Of a stretch of 36,812 nt of DNA, positions 7,595 to 16,741 are shown in pieces (position 1 is the first letter of the stretch; each line of letters begins with the position of its first letter). The stretch comes from Thermoleophilia bacterium. Lineage in GTDB: Bacteria; Actinomycetota; Thermoleophilia; Solirubrobacterales; 70-9. The notes under the pieces were generated by a model. The model saw only the letters and a program-made list of their open reading frames with translations. It was not told the origin of the DNA and searched no databases. Position numbers and translations under genes: made by a program. The DNA is taken from positions 1 to 36,812 of the forward strand of contig JAENWU010000013.1 of the NCBI GenBank assembly GCA_016649905.1, read 5' to 3'.

Positions 7595-8826
7595 CCGCCG
7601 ATCCGGGCCGGAGTAGACGCTTCCTGTTGGTCATCGACCTGCTTTTCTGGGCCGGGGCGGAGACTCAGCTCCGCCATCTCGCAATCGGCTTGCGCGGGTT
7701 GGGCCACGAGGTGACCGTCCTCGCCGTCGACGACGCGACGTCGTATGTGGCGGACCTTGATGAGGCCGGGGTGAAGCTACGCGTTCTTGGGGTGAAGGAC
7801 CGGGTCGGGAAGCTGCGGGCCCTGCCGGAGATGGTCCGGATCGCCCGGGAGGCCGACCTCGTTCATTGCACCGGCTGGGACGCCAGCCTGTGGGGGAGGC
7901 TTGCGGCGATCGGCGCCCGGCGCCCCGCTCTCGTCACCGAGCACACCGCCGGCCGCAGTTTCCAGGTGAGCAGGGGCGGGGCCTCTCGCGGGCGCCTGAT
8001 CGCCCTCCACAACCGTCTCCTCGATCGCGCCACCTACGCGACGATCGTCGTCGCCGAGGCTCAGGTAGCGCTGCTGGAATCTGAGGGCGTTCGACCCCAG
8101 TCGATCGTTCGCATCCCCAACGCGGTGCCGCTCGCCCAGCTGCGCCGGCGTGCCCACGACGGGGTCGGCCGGGTCGAGCTCGGCATTCCGGCGGAGGCGA
8201 AGTTGATCGTCCATGCCGCCCGCTTTACGCCGCCGAAGGGACAGCCGGTCACCCTGCGTGCCGTCGCCCGGATGCGGGAGAGCCTTGGCGACGTTCGCGT
8301 CCTCTTTGCCGGGGCCGGGCCGGAAGAGGATGCGGTCCGGCAGCAGGCGGACGAGCTGGGCGCCGACTGGGCGACCTTCCTGGGCAGCCGCGACGACGTT
8401 CCGGCGCTGCTGAGCGCCGCCGACCTGGTCGTCCTCCCGTCGACCGCCGAGGGTCTGCCGATGTCGCTGCTGGAGGCGATGGCGGTGGGAACTCCGGTGG
8501 TCTCCACCGACGTCGGCGACGTCCGCTGGCTGCTCGACGTCACCGGCGGCGGCCTCTGCGTGGACAAGGAAGACGAGGACGCCTTCACCGAGGCCTGCAC
8601 GCAGGTGCTGGGCGACTCCGCCCTGCGCCGCCGCCTCGGCGAGGCCGGCAGCATCGGCGTCATCGAGTTCGATGCACCACGAATGGCGGAGCGCTACGCC
8701 GAGGTCTTCGAGGCGGCGATCGTCTCCGGCCCGCTGCCAGGCTTGTTGATCTGCATGGCGCTCATGATTGCCTTCGCGCCCTTCCTCGCGATCCGGCTTG
8801 GCATCCCTCTGCCGAGGAGCGGCTGA
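7591..8826 (+). CDS. GT4 family glycosyltransferase (tandem copy 1)
   Basis: GT-B-fold retaining glycosyltransferase of 411 residues that would transfer a sugar from a nucleotide donor to the growing lipid-linked repeat. N-terminal FLLVIDLLFWAGAETQLRHLA is the acceptor-side Rossmann entry. The donor domain holds the E-x7-E motif at E287/E295 in EGLPMSLLEAM, followed by GTPVVSTDVGDV. The start is ATG 7591, overlapping the preceding stop as ATGA; longer upstream readings are shadows of the polymerase gene. After the fold ends there is an unusual hydrophobic tail (about the last 30 residues, from LICMALMIAF), perhaps a membrane anchor. It is closely similar along its length to the next gene. Confidence 0.92.
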   Translation: MTADPGRSRRFLLVIDLLFWAGAETQLRHLAIGLRGLGHEVTVLAVDDATSYVADLDEAGVKLRVLGVKDRVGKLRALPEMVRIAREADLVHCTGWDASLWGRLAAIGARRPALVTEHTAGRSFQVSRGGASRGRLIALHNRLLDRATYATIVVAEAQVALLESEGVRPQSIVRIPNAVPLAQLRRRAHDGVGRVELGIPAEAKLIVHAARFTPPKGQPVTLRAVARMRESLGDVRVLFAGAGPEEDAVRQQADELGADWATFLGSRDDVPALLSAADLVVLPSTAEGLPMSLLEAMAVGTPVVSTDVGDVRWLLDVTGGGLCVDKEDEDAFTEACTQVLGDSALRRRLGEAGSIGVIEFDAPRMAERYAEVFEAAIVSGPLPGLLICMALMIAFAPFLAIRLGIPLPRSG

Positions 8827-8989
8827 TGCCGAGCCCCGACGGCCCCCCGTCGATCGCGACCGACGTCGGCGACGACGGCCTACGCCGTTATGGCGTCGAG
8901 GCCGATGGCGCCGCCTTCGAGGCGTCGCCGATTGCGGAGCGCTACGCCGAGATCCTGGAGGCGGCGATCGTCTCCGGCCCGCTGCCAGG
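8686..8989 (+). repeat. direct repeat pair spanning the junction of the tandem glycosyltransferase genes
   Basis: Bases 8686-8741 (3' end of copy 1) recur at 8934-8989 (5' extension of copy 2), offset 248 bp, with three mismatches that I count in 56 positions; 32 consecutive bases (8710-8741 and 8958-8989) are identical. A shorter shared block around the TDVGD codons near 8508 and 8860 adds support. The arrangement marks a past tandem duplication and partial deletion. Confidence 0.9.
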
Positions 8990-10310
8990 TCTCCTCGCCT
9001 ACATGGCACCGGCCGTGATCGCGATCCTGTTCTACCTTGGGATCCGCTTCCGCGCACCTTTGCCGGGCAGCGACCGAGGCCATCGTCAGCGACTCCGAGG
9101 CCTGCGTGGCGGAGGGAGCGATCCTGGGGCCGTTGCGATCGAAACGCCGAAGCGACGCATTCTGCTGGTGATCAACCTGCTGTTCTGGGCGGGGGCGGAG
9201 ATCCAGCTCCGAAACTTGGCGATCGGCCTGCGCAAGCTGGGCCACGATGTGACACTGGTCGCGGTCGAGGACATCACCTCCCACGCCGCTGATCTGGAGA
9301 AGGCCGGGGTCAAGCTGCAGTCGCTGGGGGCACGAGACAGGGTCGGCAAGCTCCGAGCCTTGCCGGCTCTGGTCCGCGCCGCCAGGAAGGCGGAGATCGT
9401 CCACTGCACCGGCTGGGATGCCAGCCTCTGGGGCCGGCTTGCGGCGATCATGGCGCGGCGACCAGTCGTCGTCACCGAGCACGCCGGCGACCGCAGCCTG
9501 CAGGTCAGCAAGCGAGGTGCCCCGCGGTCGCGGATGATCGCGTTCCACAACCGCGCACTCGATCGGGCGACCAATGCGACTGTAGTGGTCTCCTCTGCGC
9601 AGCCACGGCAGCTCGAAGCGGAGGGCGTTCGCCCCGACTCGATCGTCCTCATCCCCAACGGCGTACCGGTCGAGGAGCTCAGGGACCGGGCTGGCAACGG
9701 TTGCGACCGGAGCGCTCTCGGAATCCCGCCGGAGGCGACGGTGATCATGCACGTGGCGCGGTTCGCGCCGCCGAAGTGCCAGGCGGCGACGCTGCGCCTG
9801 GTGGCCCGTCTGCGAGAGCGGTTTGGCGACGTCCGGGCGGTCTTCGTCGGCGACGGAGAGACCGAAGACCCCGTCAGGCGGCAGGCCGCTGGGATGGGTG
9901 CGGACTGGGCCGTCTTCCTCGGTAGCCGCGACGATGTGCCCGCCCTCCTCCGCAGCGCGGACCTGGCGGTGCTGCCGTCGAAAGCGGAGGGTCTGCCGAT
10001 GTCGCTGATTGAGGCGATCGCGGTCGGCACTCCGGTCGTTGCGACCGATGTCGGCGATGTGCGTTGGCTGCTCGACGTCAACGGCGGCGGCCTCTGTGTC
10101 GCCAAGGAAGACGAAGACGCGTTCGCCGCGGCCTGCGCGCGGGTGCTCGCCGATCCCGGATTGCACCAGCGGCTGCGCGAAGAGGGTCTCGCCCGCGTTG
10201 GCGACTTCGATGCGGCACGGATGGTCGAGCGCTACTCCTGCCTTCTGGAGGCCGCGATCAACTCTCGTCCAGCTTCGAGTCTCCGCGACGAGCTCGCGCT
10301 GGAGTCGTGA
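8826..10310 (+). CDS. GT4 family glycosyltransferase (tandem copy 2) with vestigial N-terminal extension
   Basis: Paralogue of the preceding glycosyltransferase, 494 residues, with the same NLLFWAGAEIQLRNLAIGL entry motif and E-x7-E at E388/E396 (EGLPMSLIEAI). The ATG shares one base with the previous TGA. It carries about 105 extra N-terminal residues. These are not a new domain: IATDVGD, IAERYAEILEAAIVSGPLPGLL and the following hydrophobic stretch repeat the C-terminal end of the preceding protein, including its hydrophobic tail. The likely history is a third tandem copy that lost its middle and fused in frame. The extension contains a possible transmembrane helix (PAVIAILFYLGIRF). I see no good later start codon with a ribosome site, so the extension is probably translated. 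Confidence 0.9.
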   Translation: MPSPDGPPSIATDVGDDGLRRYGVEADGAAFEASPIAERYAEILEAAIVSGPLPGLLAYMAPAVIAILFYLGIRFRAPLPGSDRGHRQRLRGLRGGGSDPGAVAIETPKRRILLVINLLFWAGAEIQLRNLAIGLRKLGHDVTLVAVEDITSHAADLEKAGVKLQSLGARDRVGKLRALPALVRAARKAEIVHCTGWDASLWGRLAAIMARRPVVVTEHAGDRSLQVSKRGAPRSRMIAFHNRALDRATNATVVVSSAQPRQLEAEGVRPDSIVLIPNGVPVEELRDRAGNGCDRSALGIPPEATVIMHVARFAPPKCQAATLRLVARLRERFGDVRAVFVGDGETEDPVRRQAAGMGADWAVFLGSRDDVPALLRSADLAVLPSKAEGLPMSLIEAIAVGTPVVATDVGDVRWLLDVNGGGLCVAKEDEDAFAAACARVLADPGLHQRLREEGLARVGDFDAARMVERYSCLLEAAINSRPASSLRDELALES

Positions 10311-11155
10311 GGGTGGCCGCCGAGAACTCATACGGGGACGTGGTGGTTCTCTGCTACCACGGGATCAGTGAAACCTGGCCCGCGTCGACCTCCGTGCGGC
10401 CGGCTGATTTCGAGGCCCAGCTGAGCTCCTTCGCGGGCAACGGCTATCGCGGCGCGACCCTTTCGGAGGCCCTCGTCTCGCCGCCGACTGAGAAGACACT
10501 GGTCGTCACCTTCGACGATGCCCACGCCTCGGTGTGGGAGCACGCGTGGAGGCCGATGGAACGCCTCGGTATCCCCGGCACGGTCTATGCGCCAACCAAC
10601 TACGTCGGCGCCGATCGCCCGATGGCGTGGGCCGGCTACGACAGTTGGCTTGACACGGAGCACGAGGGCGAACTCGCATGCATGTCCTGGTCACAGCTGC
10701 GTGAGCTTGCCGCCGCCGGCTGGGAGATTGGGTCGCACACCTGCTCGCATCCCAGGCTCTCGCAGCTCGCTGCCGCCGAGATCGCCACCGAGTTGGCGGG
10801 ATCGCGGCGGATCTGCGAAGAGCAGACCGCCCAACCCTGCCGGTCGAACGCCTATCCCTACAGCGACTATGACGAGCGCGTCGTGCGCGCGGCCGCGGAG
10901 GCCGGCGATCGGTTCGCCGTCTCGGTCCCCCGCGATCCTCAACCGCCGCTGCCCTTCGAGTGGCCCCGGCTCGGCGTTTACCACGGCGAGGGCGCGCGTC
11001 GGGTCAGGCTGCGGGCTTGGAGCCGACGCCTCGGGCCGTCCTCGGCCGCGCGCCTGCTGCTTGCGGCAACCGCCCGGCGAGGGAGGGACGGCGTGCCGGA
11101 GGCGGCGAGGGGGGCCGGGTCGACGCAAGCCGCCCGGGCCGAGAGCCGTGAGTGA
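10307..11155 (+). CDS. CE4 polysaccharide deacetylase
   Basis: NodB-fold deacetylase of 282 residues expected to remove N- or O-acetyl groups from the polysaccharide or a precursor. It shows VLCYHGIS near the N-terminus, the metal-binding TFDDA motif (D70, D71), the H-x3-H pair H144/H148 in GSHTCSHP, and an AYPYSDYD block typical of the PgaB-like short deacetylases. The usual Gly after DD is Ala. Start is GTG 10307, overlapping the previous stop as GTGA; GTG 10313 is an alternative. The longer reading from 10064 is a shadow of the upstream gene. There is no clear signal peptide, so the site of action (cytoplasmic precursor or surface polymer) is uncertain. Confidence 0.9.
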   Translation: MRVAAENSYGDVVVLCYHGISETWPASTSVRPADFEAQLSSFAGNGYRGATLSEALVSPPTEKTLVVTFDDAHASVWEHAWRPMERLGIPGTVYAPTNYVGADRPMAWAGYDSWLDTEHEGELACMSWSQLRELAAAGWEIGSHTCSHPRLSQLAAAEIATELAGSRRICEEQTAQPCRSNAYPYSDYDERVVRAAAEAGDRFAVSVPRDPQPPLPFEWPRLGVYHGEGARRVRLRAWSRRLGPSSAARLLLAATARRGRDGVPEAARGAGSTQAARAESRE

Positions 11156-12269
11156 TCGCCGGCGCCTGAACGTGGTGCTGGCATGCGATTTCTTTCTGCG
11201 CTACACCTCGATGTTGGCGGCGGGCCTGGATCGTGCCGGGACGGCCGTCGCCCTGCTCAGTCGCGATCACGACCAGGAGTTCGGCGATCGCCCGGGGGGC
11301 GCGGCGAAGTTCGTCGCCGAGGCGACGTCCCCGGCTGTGCGCCACTACTCGATCCCCGGCCGGGTGCGCTCTCCGCGGGCGCTTGTCGACGCCCTGCGCG
11401 TCGGGCGCACGGTTCGGCGGTTCGGCGCGGACGTGGTCCACCTTCAGGAGTCGATTGGCAACGATGTGCGCCTGGTCCTCGCCAGTGGCGCCCGTCCCAG
11501 GCGCTTCGCACTGACGATCCACGATCCGGTCCGCCACCCAGGAGAAGACGTGGCGCGCAGCTCCGTTCTCGGCAACCGGGCGCTGGTCCGGACCGCCGGC
11601 CTGATTTTCGTCCACGCGACGGCCCTTCGCGACGAGCTGGAAGCCCTCTCGCGACCGCGGGCGCCGATCGTCGTCGTCCCCCACGGCGTCGATCCAGGCA
11701 CGACCAGTCCCTTGCCGGAGCAGCCCACGATCCTCTTCTTCGGCCGCCTCGGCCACTACAAGGGCCTCGACGTGCTGCTGGACTCGATGACAGCCGTCTG
11801 GGAGAAGCTGCCGGAGGTCAGGCTGATGGTTGCCGGCGCCGGCGAGCTGGAAGGCCATCCCGTTCTAGCCGATCCGCGGGTGAGCGTCCGAGTCGAGCAC
11901 ATACCCGACGCGGAGGTGCCGGCCCTGTTCGCCGCCGCCACCTGCGTCGCGCTGCCCTATCGGCAGGCGAGCCAGAGTGGGGTTGGTTCGCTGGCCAAGC
12001 GCCACGGCCGACCGCTCGTCGTCAGCGCCCTCGGCGGCCTTCCCGAGCTCGTTTCGGATGGCTCCGGCCTGACCGTTCCGGCGGAGGACCCGGCGGCGCT
12101 CTCGCAGACGCTCCTCGACGTCCTCGGTGACCGTGCCCTGGCGCAGCGACTCGCGCGTGCGGGTGCCGAGACGGCAACCCGGGGAGCCGACTGGCGCTCG
12201 GTTGCCGAGACGACGCTGCAGGCCTACGAGGAGCATCTGCTCCAGCCGCGACCCAAGGGCAGCGGTTAG
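11148..12269 (+). CDS. GT4 family glycosyltransferase
   Basis: GT-B-fold glycosyltransferase of 373 residues. The N-terminus reads RRLNVVLACDFFLRYTSMLAAGL and the donor half begins TILFFGRLGHYKGLDVLL. The loop that normally carries E-x7-E reads YRQASQSGVGSLAKRHGRPLVV and lacks the second Glu, a variant seen in GT4 subfamilies with the S-G-V motif. Start is GTG 11148, overlapping the preceding deacetylase stop by 8 bp; the frame is open far upstream but that part is a shadow of the deacetylase gene. The flippase gene follows after one base. Sugar specificity cannot be predicted. Confidence 0.9.
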   Translation: MSDRRRLNVVLACDFFLRYTSMLAAGLDRAGTAVALLSRDHDQEFGDRPGGAAKFVAEATSPAVRHYSIPGRVRSPRALVDALRVGRTVRRFGADVVHLQESIGNDVRLVLASGARPRRFALTIHDPVRHPGEDVARSSVLGNRALVRTAGLIFVHATALRDELEALSRPRAPIVVVPHGVDPGTTSPLPEQPTILFFGRLGHYKGLDVLLDSMTAVWEKLPEVRLMVAGAGELEGHPVLADPRVSVRVEHIPDAEVPALFAAATCVALPYRQASQSGVGSLAKRHGRPLVVSALGGLPELVSDGSGLTVPAEDPAALSQTLLDVLGDRALAQRLARAGAETATRGADWRSVAETTLQAYEEHLLQPRPKGSG

Positions 12270-12270
12270 C

Positions 12271-13773
12271 GTGCTCTTCCGCAACACGATGGCGCAGTCG
12301 GCCAGTGTCATCGCCGGCTACCTGTTCAGCTTCCTGTTGGCGCCGCTGATGATCTCGCGGCTGGGTCTCGACGCCTTCGGCGTCTGGGCGGTGACCGGGG
12401 CCTTCGCCACCTATGCCGGCCTGCTCGACCTCGGCATCGGCCGCTCGCTCGCCCGCTTCATCGCCGTCTACGACGCCGCCGACGAAAAGCACAGGATCGA
12501 CGAGTGCGTCGGCCTCGGTCTCCTGGCGACGGTCGTCGTCGGCGTCGCAACGGCGGCTGTCGCGGTCCTGGTGGCACCCTTCGCCAGCGACCAGCTCGGC
12601 GTCCTCGACAGCGGCGAGATGCGCCTGGTGCTGCTCTCCTCGGTGGCGATCTGGACCCTCAACGGCATCGATGGGGTCTTGACCGCGGTCGGGATTGGCC
12701 TGCGCAGGATGGTTCCCCCCAACGTCGCCACGACCGTCGGCGCGACGATCAACTTCGCCTTCAGCGTCGCCGCCCTACTGCTCAGCTCCAGCCTGGTCGT
12801 CTACGCGCTCGCGAACGCGGCCGCGGGTGTCTTCGCGCTGATCCCCGCGGCGATCGCGATGCGCTATGTCTGGCGCTCCCCCTATGTCGCCTGGCCCACC
12901 CGCGAGCTCGTCAAGGACGTGCTCGGCTTCAGCATCAAGAACCAGGTCGGCTGGTTCGCCGACCTGATCAACTTCCAGACCGACAAGGTCATCATCGCCC
13001 TGATGGTCGACATCAGGGCGGCGGCCGTCTACGAGATCGCCTCGAGGGTCGTGCTCGCCGTGCGCAGCGTCGCCGTCCTCACCGTCTCGGCGATGATCCC
13101 GACCGCGGCCGCCCGGATCGTCGAGGAGGGACGCACGGTGATCGAGGAGATGTACCGGCGCTACACGCTCCGCACCTGCGCGATCGCCTTCCCGCTCTTC
13201 ACCGTCACCTCGGTGACCGCCCCGTTCCTGTTGATAGCGTGGCTGAAGACGGCGCCGGGAGACGCCGAGCTGCTCGTCCCCTTCCTCACCCTGGCCTACT
13301 TCGTCAACATCACGACCGCGGTGGGCTCGACGATCGCGATCGGCGCCGGTCATCCCGGCATGGCATCGGCCAACTCGGTCCTGATCGCCGTCGTCAACGT
13401 GGTCCTCACCCTTGCCTTGGCTCCCATCTTCGGCCTCTGGGGCGTGGTTGCCGGCACCTTCCTCGCGGTCACCTTCGGCAGCCTCCTGTTCAATGTCCGC
13501 TTCCTGCGCCTGTTTGGCCTGCAGTTGCGCGACCTGCTCGCGGCCGTCCTGCCCGCTGGCGTGCTGGCGCTCGGGCTCGGCATCCCGCCGGCGATCATCG
13601 CGTTGCTCGTCGGCGTCCCCTCGGGGCGGCCGAGCGCGACCTTCTGGCTGTTGATCTCCGCCGCGATCTACGTGATCCCCTACTGGTTGATCGCCACTCG
13701 CCGGGGGTACCTGCCGAGCCAGCTGGAGTTCCGGCCCTTCCGCCGCCCCGACTCGATCGGTGCCGCCTCATGA
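12271..13773 (+). CDS. Wzx-type polysaccharide flippase (MOP superfamily)
   Basis: Polytopic protein of 500 residues with about twelve to fourteen hydrophobic segments and the MOP flippase N-terminus: RNTMAQSASVIAGYLFSFLLAP, then SRLGLDAFGVWAV and LGIGRSLARFIA. It would move the lipid-linked repeat unit across the membrane for polymerisation. GTG 12271 is one base after the previous stop; ATG 12289 is an alternative start. The stop overlaps the next ATG as ATGA. Its position between glycosyltransferase genes and its partnership with the Wzy-type protein support a Wzx/Wzy pathway. Confidence 0.9.
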   Translation: MLFRNTMAQSASVIAGYLFSFLLAPLMISRLGLDAFGVWAVTGAFATYAGLLDLGIGRSLARFIAVYDAADEKHRIDECVGLGLLATVVVGVATAAVAVLVAPFASDQLGVLDSGEMRLVLLSSVAIWTLNGIDGVLTAVGIGLRRMVPPNVATTVGATINFAFSVAALLLSSSLVVYALANAAAGVFALIPAAIAMRYVWRSPYVAWPTRELVKDVLGFSIKNQVGWFADLINFQTDKVIIALMVDIRAAAVYEIASRVVLAVRSVAVLTVSAMIPTAAARIVEEGRTVIEEMYRRYTLRTCAIAFPLFTVTSVTAPFLLIAWLKTAPGDAELLVPFLTLAYFVNITTAVGSTIAIGAGHPGMASANSVLIAVVNVVLTLALAPIFGLWGVVAGTFLAVTFGSLLFNVRFLRLFGLQLRDLLAAVLPAGVLALGLGIPPAIIALLVGVPSGRPSATFWLLISAAIYVIPYWLIATRRGYLPSQLEFRPFRRPDSIGAAS

Positions 13774-14720
13774 AGGCCTCCCCGGGAGAGCGGGCCGCGC
13801 GGGTGAGCGTCATCACCACGGCCTACCAGCGCGAGGGAACCCTCCCCAGGCTGTACGCGAGCCTGGCGGCTCAGACGATGCGCGACTTCGAGTGGGTCAT
13901 CGTCGACGACGGATCGACCGATGGCACCGGCGATCTGGTCCGCTCCCTCCAGGCCGAGGCAGATTTCAGGATCGACTATTCCCGACAGGAGAACCAGGGC
14001 AAGCATGCCGCCGTCAACCGCGCGGTGGAGCTCGCACGTGGTGAGTTCTGCTCGATCATCGACTCCGACGACTGGTTCGAGCCGGATGCCCTGGAGCGGA
14101 TGGTCGCCGGCTGGGAGTCGATCCCGGCCGAGCAGCGCTCCGGGTACGCCGACGTCGAGGGGCTGCGCGTCGACCCCGAGGGGGATCTCGTCTGCGATTC
14201 CTACCCCCGCGACGTCTTCGACTCCAACGCCTTCGAGCTGATCGCCCTGCATGGCGTCTACGGCGACAAGATCGGCATGTTCCGGCGCGATGTCCTGCTC
14301 GAGTTCCCGTTCCCCGAGGACATGGGCTGGCACGTGACGCCGGCGCTCGTCTGGAACCGGATAGCCGCCCGCTACTCGACCCGCTACTTCAACCAGGTCT
14401 GGGCCTTCACCGACTACCGCGAGGGCGGCCTCACCGATCGCGAGACCGAGCTGCGCCTGCGCTTCCCGGACTCCCAGCTCGAATACTGGACCGAGTACGC
14501 CTCGATGACGAAACCGATGCGGGCCAAGTCCCGCTACCGCGCGCACGCCAACTACGTGCGCTACTCGCTGCTCGGCGGCGCCGGCCCCCGCCTCCAGCTC
14601 GGCGGGTCTCCCAGCCCCGTCTGGACGGCCCTGGCCTGGCCGCCCGGACTACTCCTCTACCTGCGGGACCGCCGCTGGCTGGCCCGCAACCGCGACCTGG
14701 TGGAGGCCTGGTCGCCCTGA
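13770..14720 (+). CDS. GT2 family glycosyltransferase
   Basis: GT-A-fold inverting glycosyltransferase of 316 residues. It opens with RVSVITTAYQREGTLPRLY, followed by the nucleotide-binding VIVDDGSTDGTGDLV, the GKHAAVNRAVELARGEF segment and the metal-binding D-x-D region in IIDSDDWFEPDAL. A C-terminal hydrophobic patch (WPPGLLLYLRD) may associate with the membrane. The ATG overlaps the flippase stop (ATGA); upstream frame is a shadow. Donor and acceptor are unknown. Confidence 0.92.
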   Translation: MKASPGERAARVSVITTAYQREGTLPRLYASLAAQTMRDFEWVIVDDGSTDGTGDLVRSLQAEADFRIDYSRQENQGKHAAVNRAVELARGEFCSIIDSDDWFEPDALERMVAGWESIPAEQRSGYADVEGLRVDPEGDLVCDSYPRDVFDSNAFELIALHGVYGDKIGMFRRDVLLEFPFPEDMGWHVTPALVWNRIAARYSTRYFNQVWAFTDYREGGLTDRETELRLRFPDSQLEYWTEYASMTKPMRAKSRYRAHANYVRYSLLGGAGPRLQLGGSPSPVWTALAWPPGLLLYLRDRRWLARNRDLVEAWSP

Positions 14721-14731
14721 GCGCCGAGGGG

Positions 14732-15679
14732 GTGCGCGCCGTGATCCTCACCTACGGCTCAGCCGGGGTGCACGTGCCGCTGCTCGAGTCCCTGGTCGCG
14801 GAGGGGCTGGAGCCGGAGCGGATCCTCGTCGTCCACAACCCCTCGCTGCCGCAGGAGCCGGACCCGGAGCTGCTGCCGGGGTGCGAGTACCTGAGGATGA
14901 GCCACAACCTCGGCTACGCCGCGGCGATGAACCGCGGCATCGAGCACCAGCTCGAGCGCGAGGGCGAGCTGCTCCTGCTGCTGACCCACGACGCCCGCCT
15001 TCGCGGCGGTGCGCTGGCGGCGCTGCTCGGCGCCGCCGCCGGCTCGGACTACGGAGTGCTCGGGCCGACCCTGCTCTTCACCGGCACCGACGAACCCTTC
15101 TCGATCGGCGGCCTCACCCGTCCCAACGGCACGATGACCCACCGCCTCGAGCCTCCCCGCGGCGTCGAGGGGGTCGCGCCCTGCGACTGGGTGGACGGCG
15201 GCACGATGCTGCTGCGGGCCGAGGTGCCGCGGCGGGTCGGCGGCTTCGACGAGGGCTTCTGGGGCTACTGCGAGGAGGCGGACTTCTGCCTGCGGGCGAC
15301 CAGGGCCGGTTACCGGGTCGGGGTCGTGCTGGCGGCAGAGGTCGACCAGGACCCCGGCGGGCCGAAGCGGCTGGGCCCGTGGTCCTACCTGATGACCCGC
15401 AACGCGATCGCCTACGCCCAGCGCGCGGTGGGGCGACGGGGATCCGCCTTCGTCACCGTCCGCGCCGTGCTGCAGGTTCTCTATGCCGCGGCCCGGACCG
15501 CGGTCCGCGGCATCGGCCTGCGGCCGGCGCCGGCGATCGAGCCCTGGTCGGAGGCGGTGGGCACGGCACGCGGCTGCCTCGACTTCTACCGGCGCCACTG
15601 GGGGCCGCCGCCGAGACTGCCCGGCGCCGGGGACATGAGCAACGTCGAGGCCCCCGGAGGCGGCGGCGATGGCGGCTGA
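14732..15679 (+). CDS. GT2 family glycosyltransferase, rhamnosyltransferase-like
   Basis: GT-A glycosyltransferase of 315 residues resembling the WbbL/RfbF-type rhamnosyltransferase group. Signatures are HNLGYAAAMNRGI, LLLLTHDARL (the position of the acidic donor-site motif), CDWVDGGTMLLRAEV and GGFDEGFWGYCEEADFCLRA. I keep GTG 14732 because it retains the first beta strand; GTG 14741 has a better placed GAGGGG (8 nt upstream) and is a serious alternative. The 3' end overlaps the next gene by 11 bp. Rhamnose specificity is only a family tendency. Confidence 0.9.
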   Translation: MRAVILTYGSAGVHVPLLESLVAEGLEPERILVVHNPSLPQEPDPELLPGCEYLRMSHNLGYAAAMNRGIEHQLEREGELLLLLTHDARLRGGALAALLGAAAGSDYGVLGPTLLFTGTDEPFSIGGLTRPNGTMTHRLEPPRGVEGVAPCDWVDGGTMLLRAEVPRRVGGFDEGFWGYCEEADFCLRATRAGYRVGVVLAAEVDQDPGGPKRLGPWSYLMTRNAIAYAQRAVGRRGSAFVTVRAVLQVLYAAARTAVRGIGLRPAPAIEPWSEAVGTARGCLDFYRRHWGPPPRLPGAGDMSNVEAPGGGGDGG

Positions 15680-16730
15680 GCGCCCCCGCGTCCTCCACGT
15701 CGGCCCCGACGTCCGTGGCGGCATGACCGCGGTGATCGTCGGCCTGCTGGACTCGCCGCTCTCGGAGAGCTACCGCCTGGAAATGGTCGCGACCCATCGC
15801 GGCCCCGGGGCCCGGCGGCGCCTCGGCGTCTTCGCCGGAGCACTCGCAAAGATCACCTGGTGGAGCGCCCGTGGCCAGGGCCGGATCGTCCACGTGCACA
15901 CGACCGTACGGGGAAGCCTTTACCGCAAGAGCGTCTGCGTGCTGCTCGCCAAGGCGCTGCGGCGCCGGGTCGTCCTCCACGTGCACTCCGGGCCAGGCGA
16001 CGTCGCCAGCTTTCGCGCCGGCCTGAGACGGGCCAACCTGGCGCTGTTCCGCTTCGCCTTGCGGCGTTCCGACGCGGTTCTCGCCGTCTCGGCGGCGAGC
16101 GCTGCCGCTCTCGAAGAGGCATTCGACGTCAGCGGCATCGTCGTCGTCCCCAACGCCGCACCCACGGGCACCTGCGATCCAACCCCGCGGGCCGAGGACG
16201 TTCCGCCGCTCGCGGTCTACCTCGGGGGCTTCGCGAACCCGGTCAAGGGCGGCGCCGTTTTGCTCGAGGCTCTCGAACGCCCGTCGACGGCGGGCCTGCG
16301 GCTGGTCATGGCTGGGCCCGGGGATCTTCCCCCGGCGGGCGAGCGGCTGCTGGGGGAGCGCGGCGACTTGCAGTGGCGGGGCTGGCTCGAGCCGGGCGAG
16401 AAGGGCGAGCTGCTGCGGGAGGCGGCGATCTTCGTCCTCCCCTCGACCTCCGAGGGCCTGCCGATGGCGCTGCTGGAGGCGATGGCCTGCGCGATCGCCG
16501 TCGTCGCAACCGAAGTCGGCGGGGTCCCCGACGTTCTCAACGGCGGCAGCGACGCCTTACTGGTCGCGCCGGGTGATCCAGATGGCCTGGCCGAGGCCCT
16601 CTCGCGCCTCGCCGGCGATGCCGAACTGCGGGCGAGGCTGGGGGCGGCGGGCCGCGCCCGGGCCGAGCGTCTCAACGCGGACGAGGTCTGCGGACGCCTC
16701 GATGCGCTCTACCGCGACCTGCTCGCCTGA
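15669..16730 (+). CDS. GT4 family glycosyltransferase
   Basis: GT-B glycosyltransferase of 353 residues and last gene of the plus-strand block. It begins RPRVLHVGPDVRGGMTAVI, with VVLHVHSGPGDVASF, the donor-domain LAVYLGGFANPVKGG and the E-x7-E motif E262/E270 in EGLPMALLEAM, then VVATEVGGVPDVL. ATG 15669 lies inside the previous coding end (11-bp overlap). It converges with the pssE-like gene, leaving only 7 bp between stop codons, so termination of both strands must occur in or around this junction. Confidence 0.92.
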   Translation: MAAERPRVLHVGPDVRGGMTAVIVGLLDSPLSESYRLEMVATHRGPGARRRLGVFAGALAKITWWSARGQGRIVHVHTTVRGSLYRKSVCVLLAKALRRRVVLHVHSGPGDVASFRAGLRRANLALFRFALRRSDAVLAVSAASAAALEEAFDVSGIVVVPNAAPTGTCDPTPRAEDVPPLAVYLGGFANPVKGGAVLLEALERPSTAGLRLVMAGPGDLPPAGERLLGERGDLQWRGWLEPGEKGELLREAAIFVLPSTSEGLPMALLEAMACAIAVVATEVGGVPDVLNGGSDALLVAPGDPDGLAEALSRLAGDAELRARLGAAGRARAERLNADEVCGRLDALYRDLLA

Positions 16731-16741
16731 GGCGGGCTCAG
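16727..16741. terminator. small palindrome at a convergent gene junction
   Basis: CTGAG and CTCAG flank a GCGGG loop exactly between two convergent stop codons. The 5-bp stem has no T tract. It could help bidirectional termination, but the stem is short and the call is tentative. Confidence 0.25.

Noticed and set aside
12504-13769. Upstream extension of the GT2 gene into the flippase gene, suggesting a fusion
   Set aside because: The extension is a shadow of the flippase; the ATG at 13770 overlaps the flippase stop and begins the canonical GT2 sequence.
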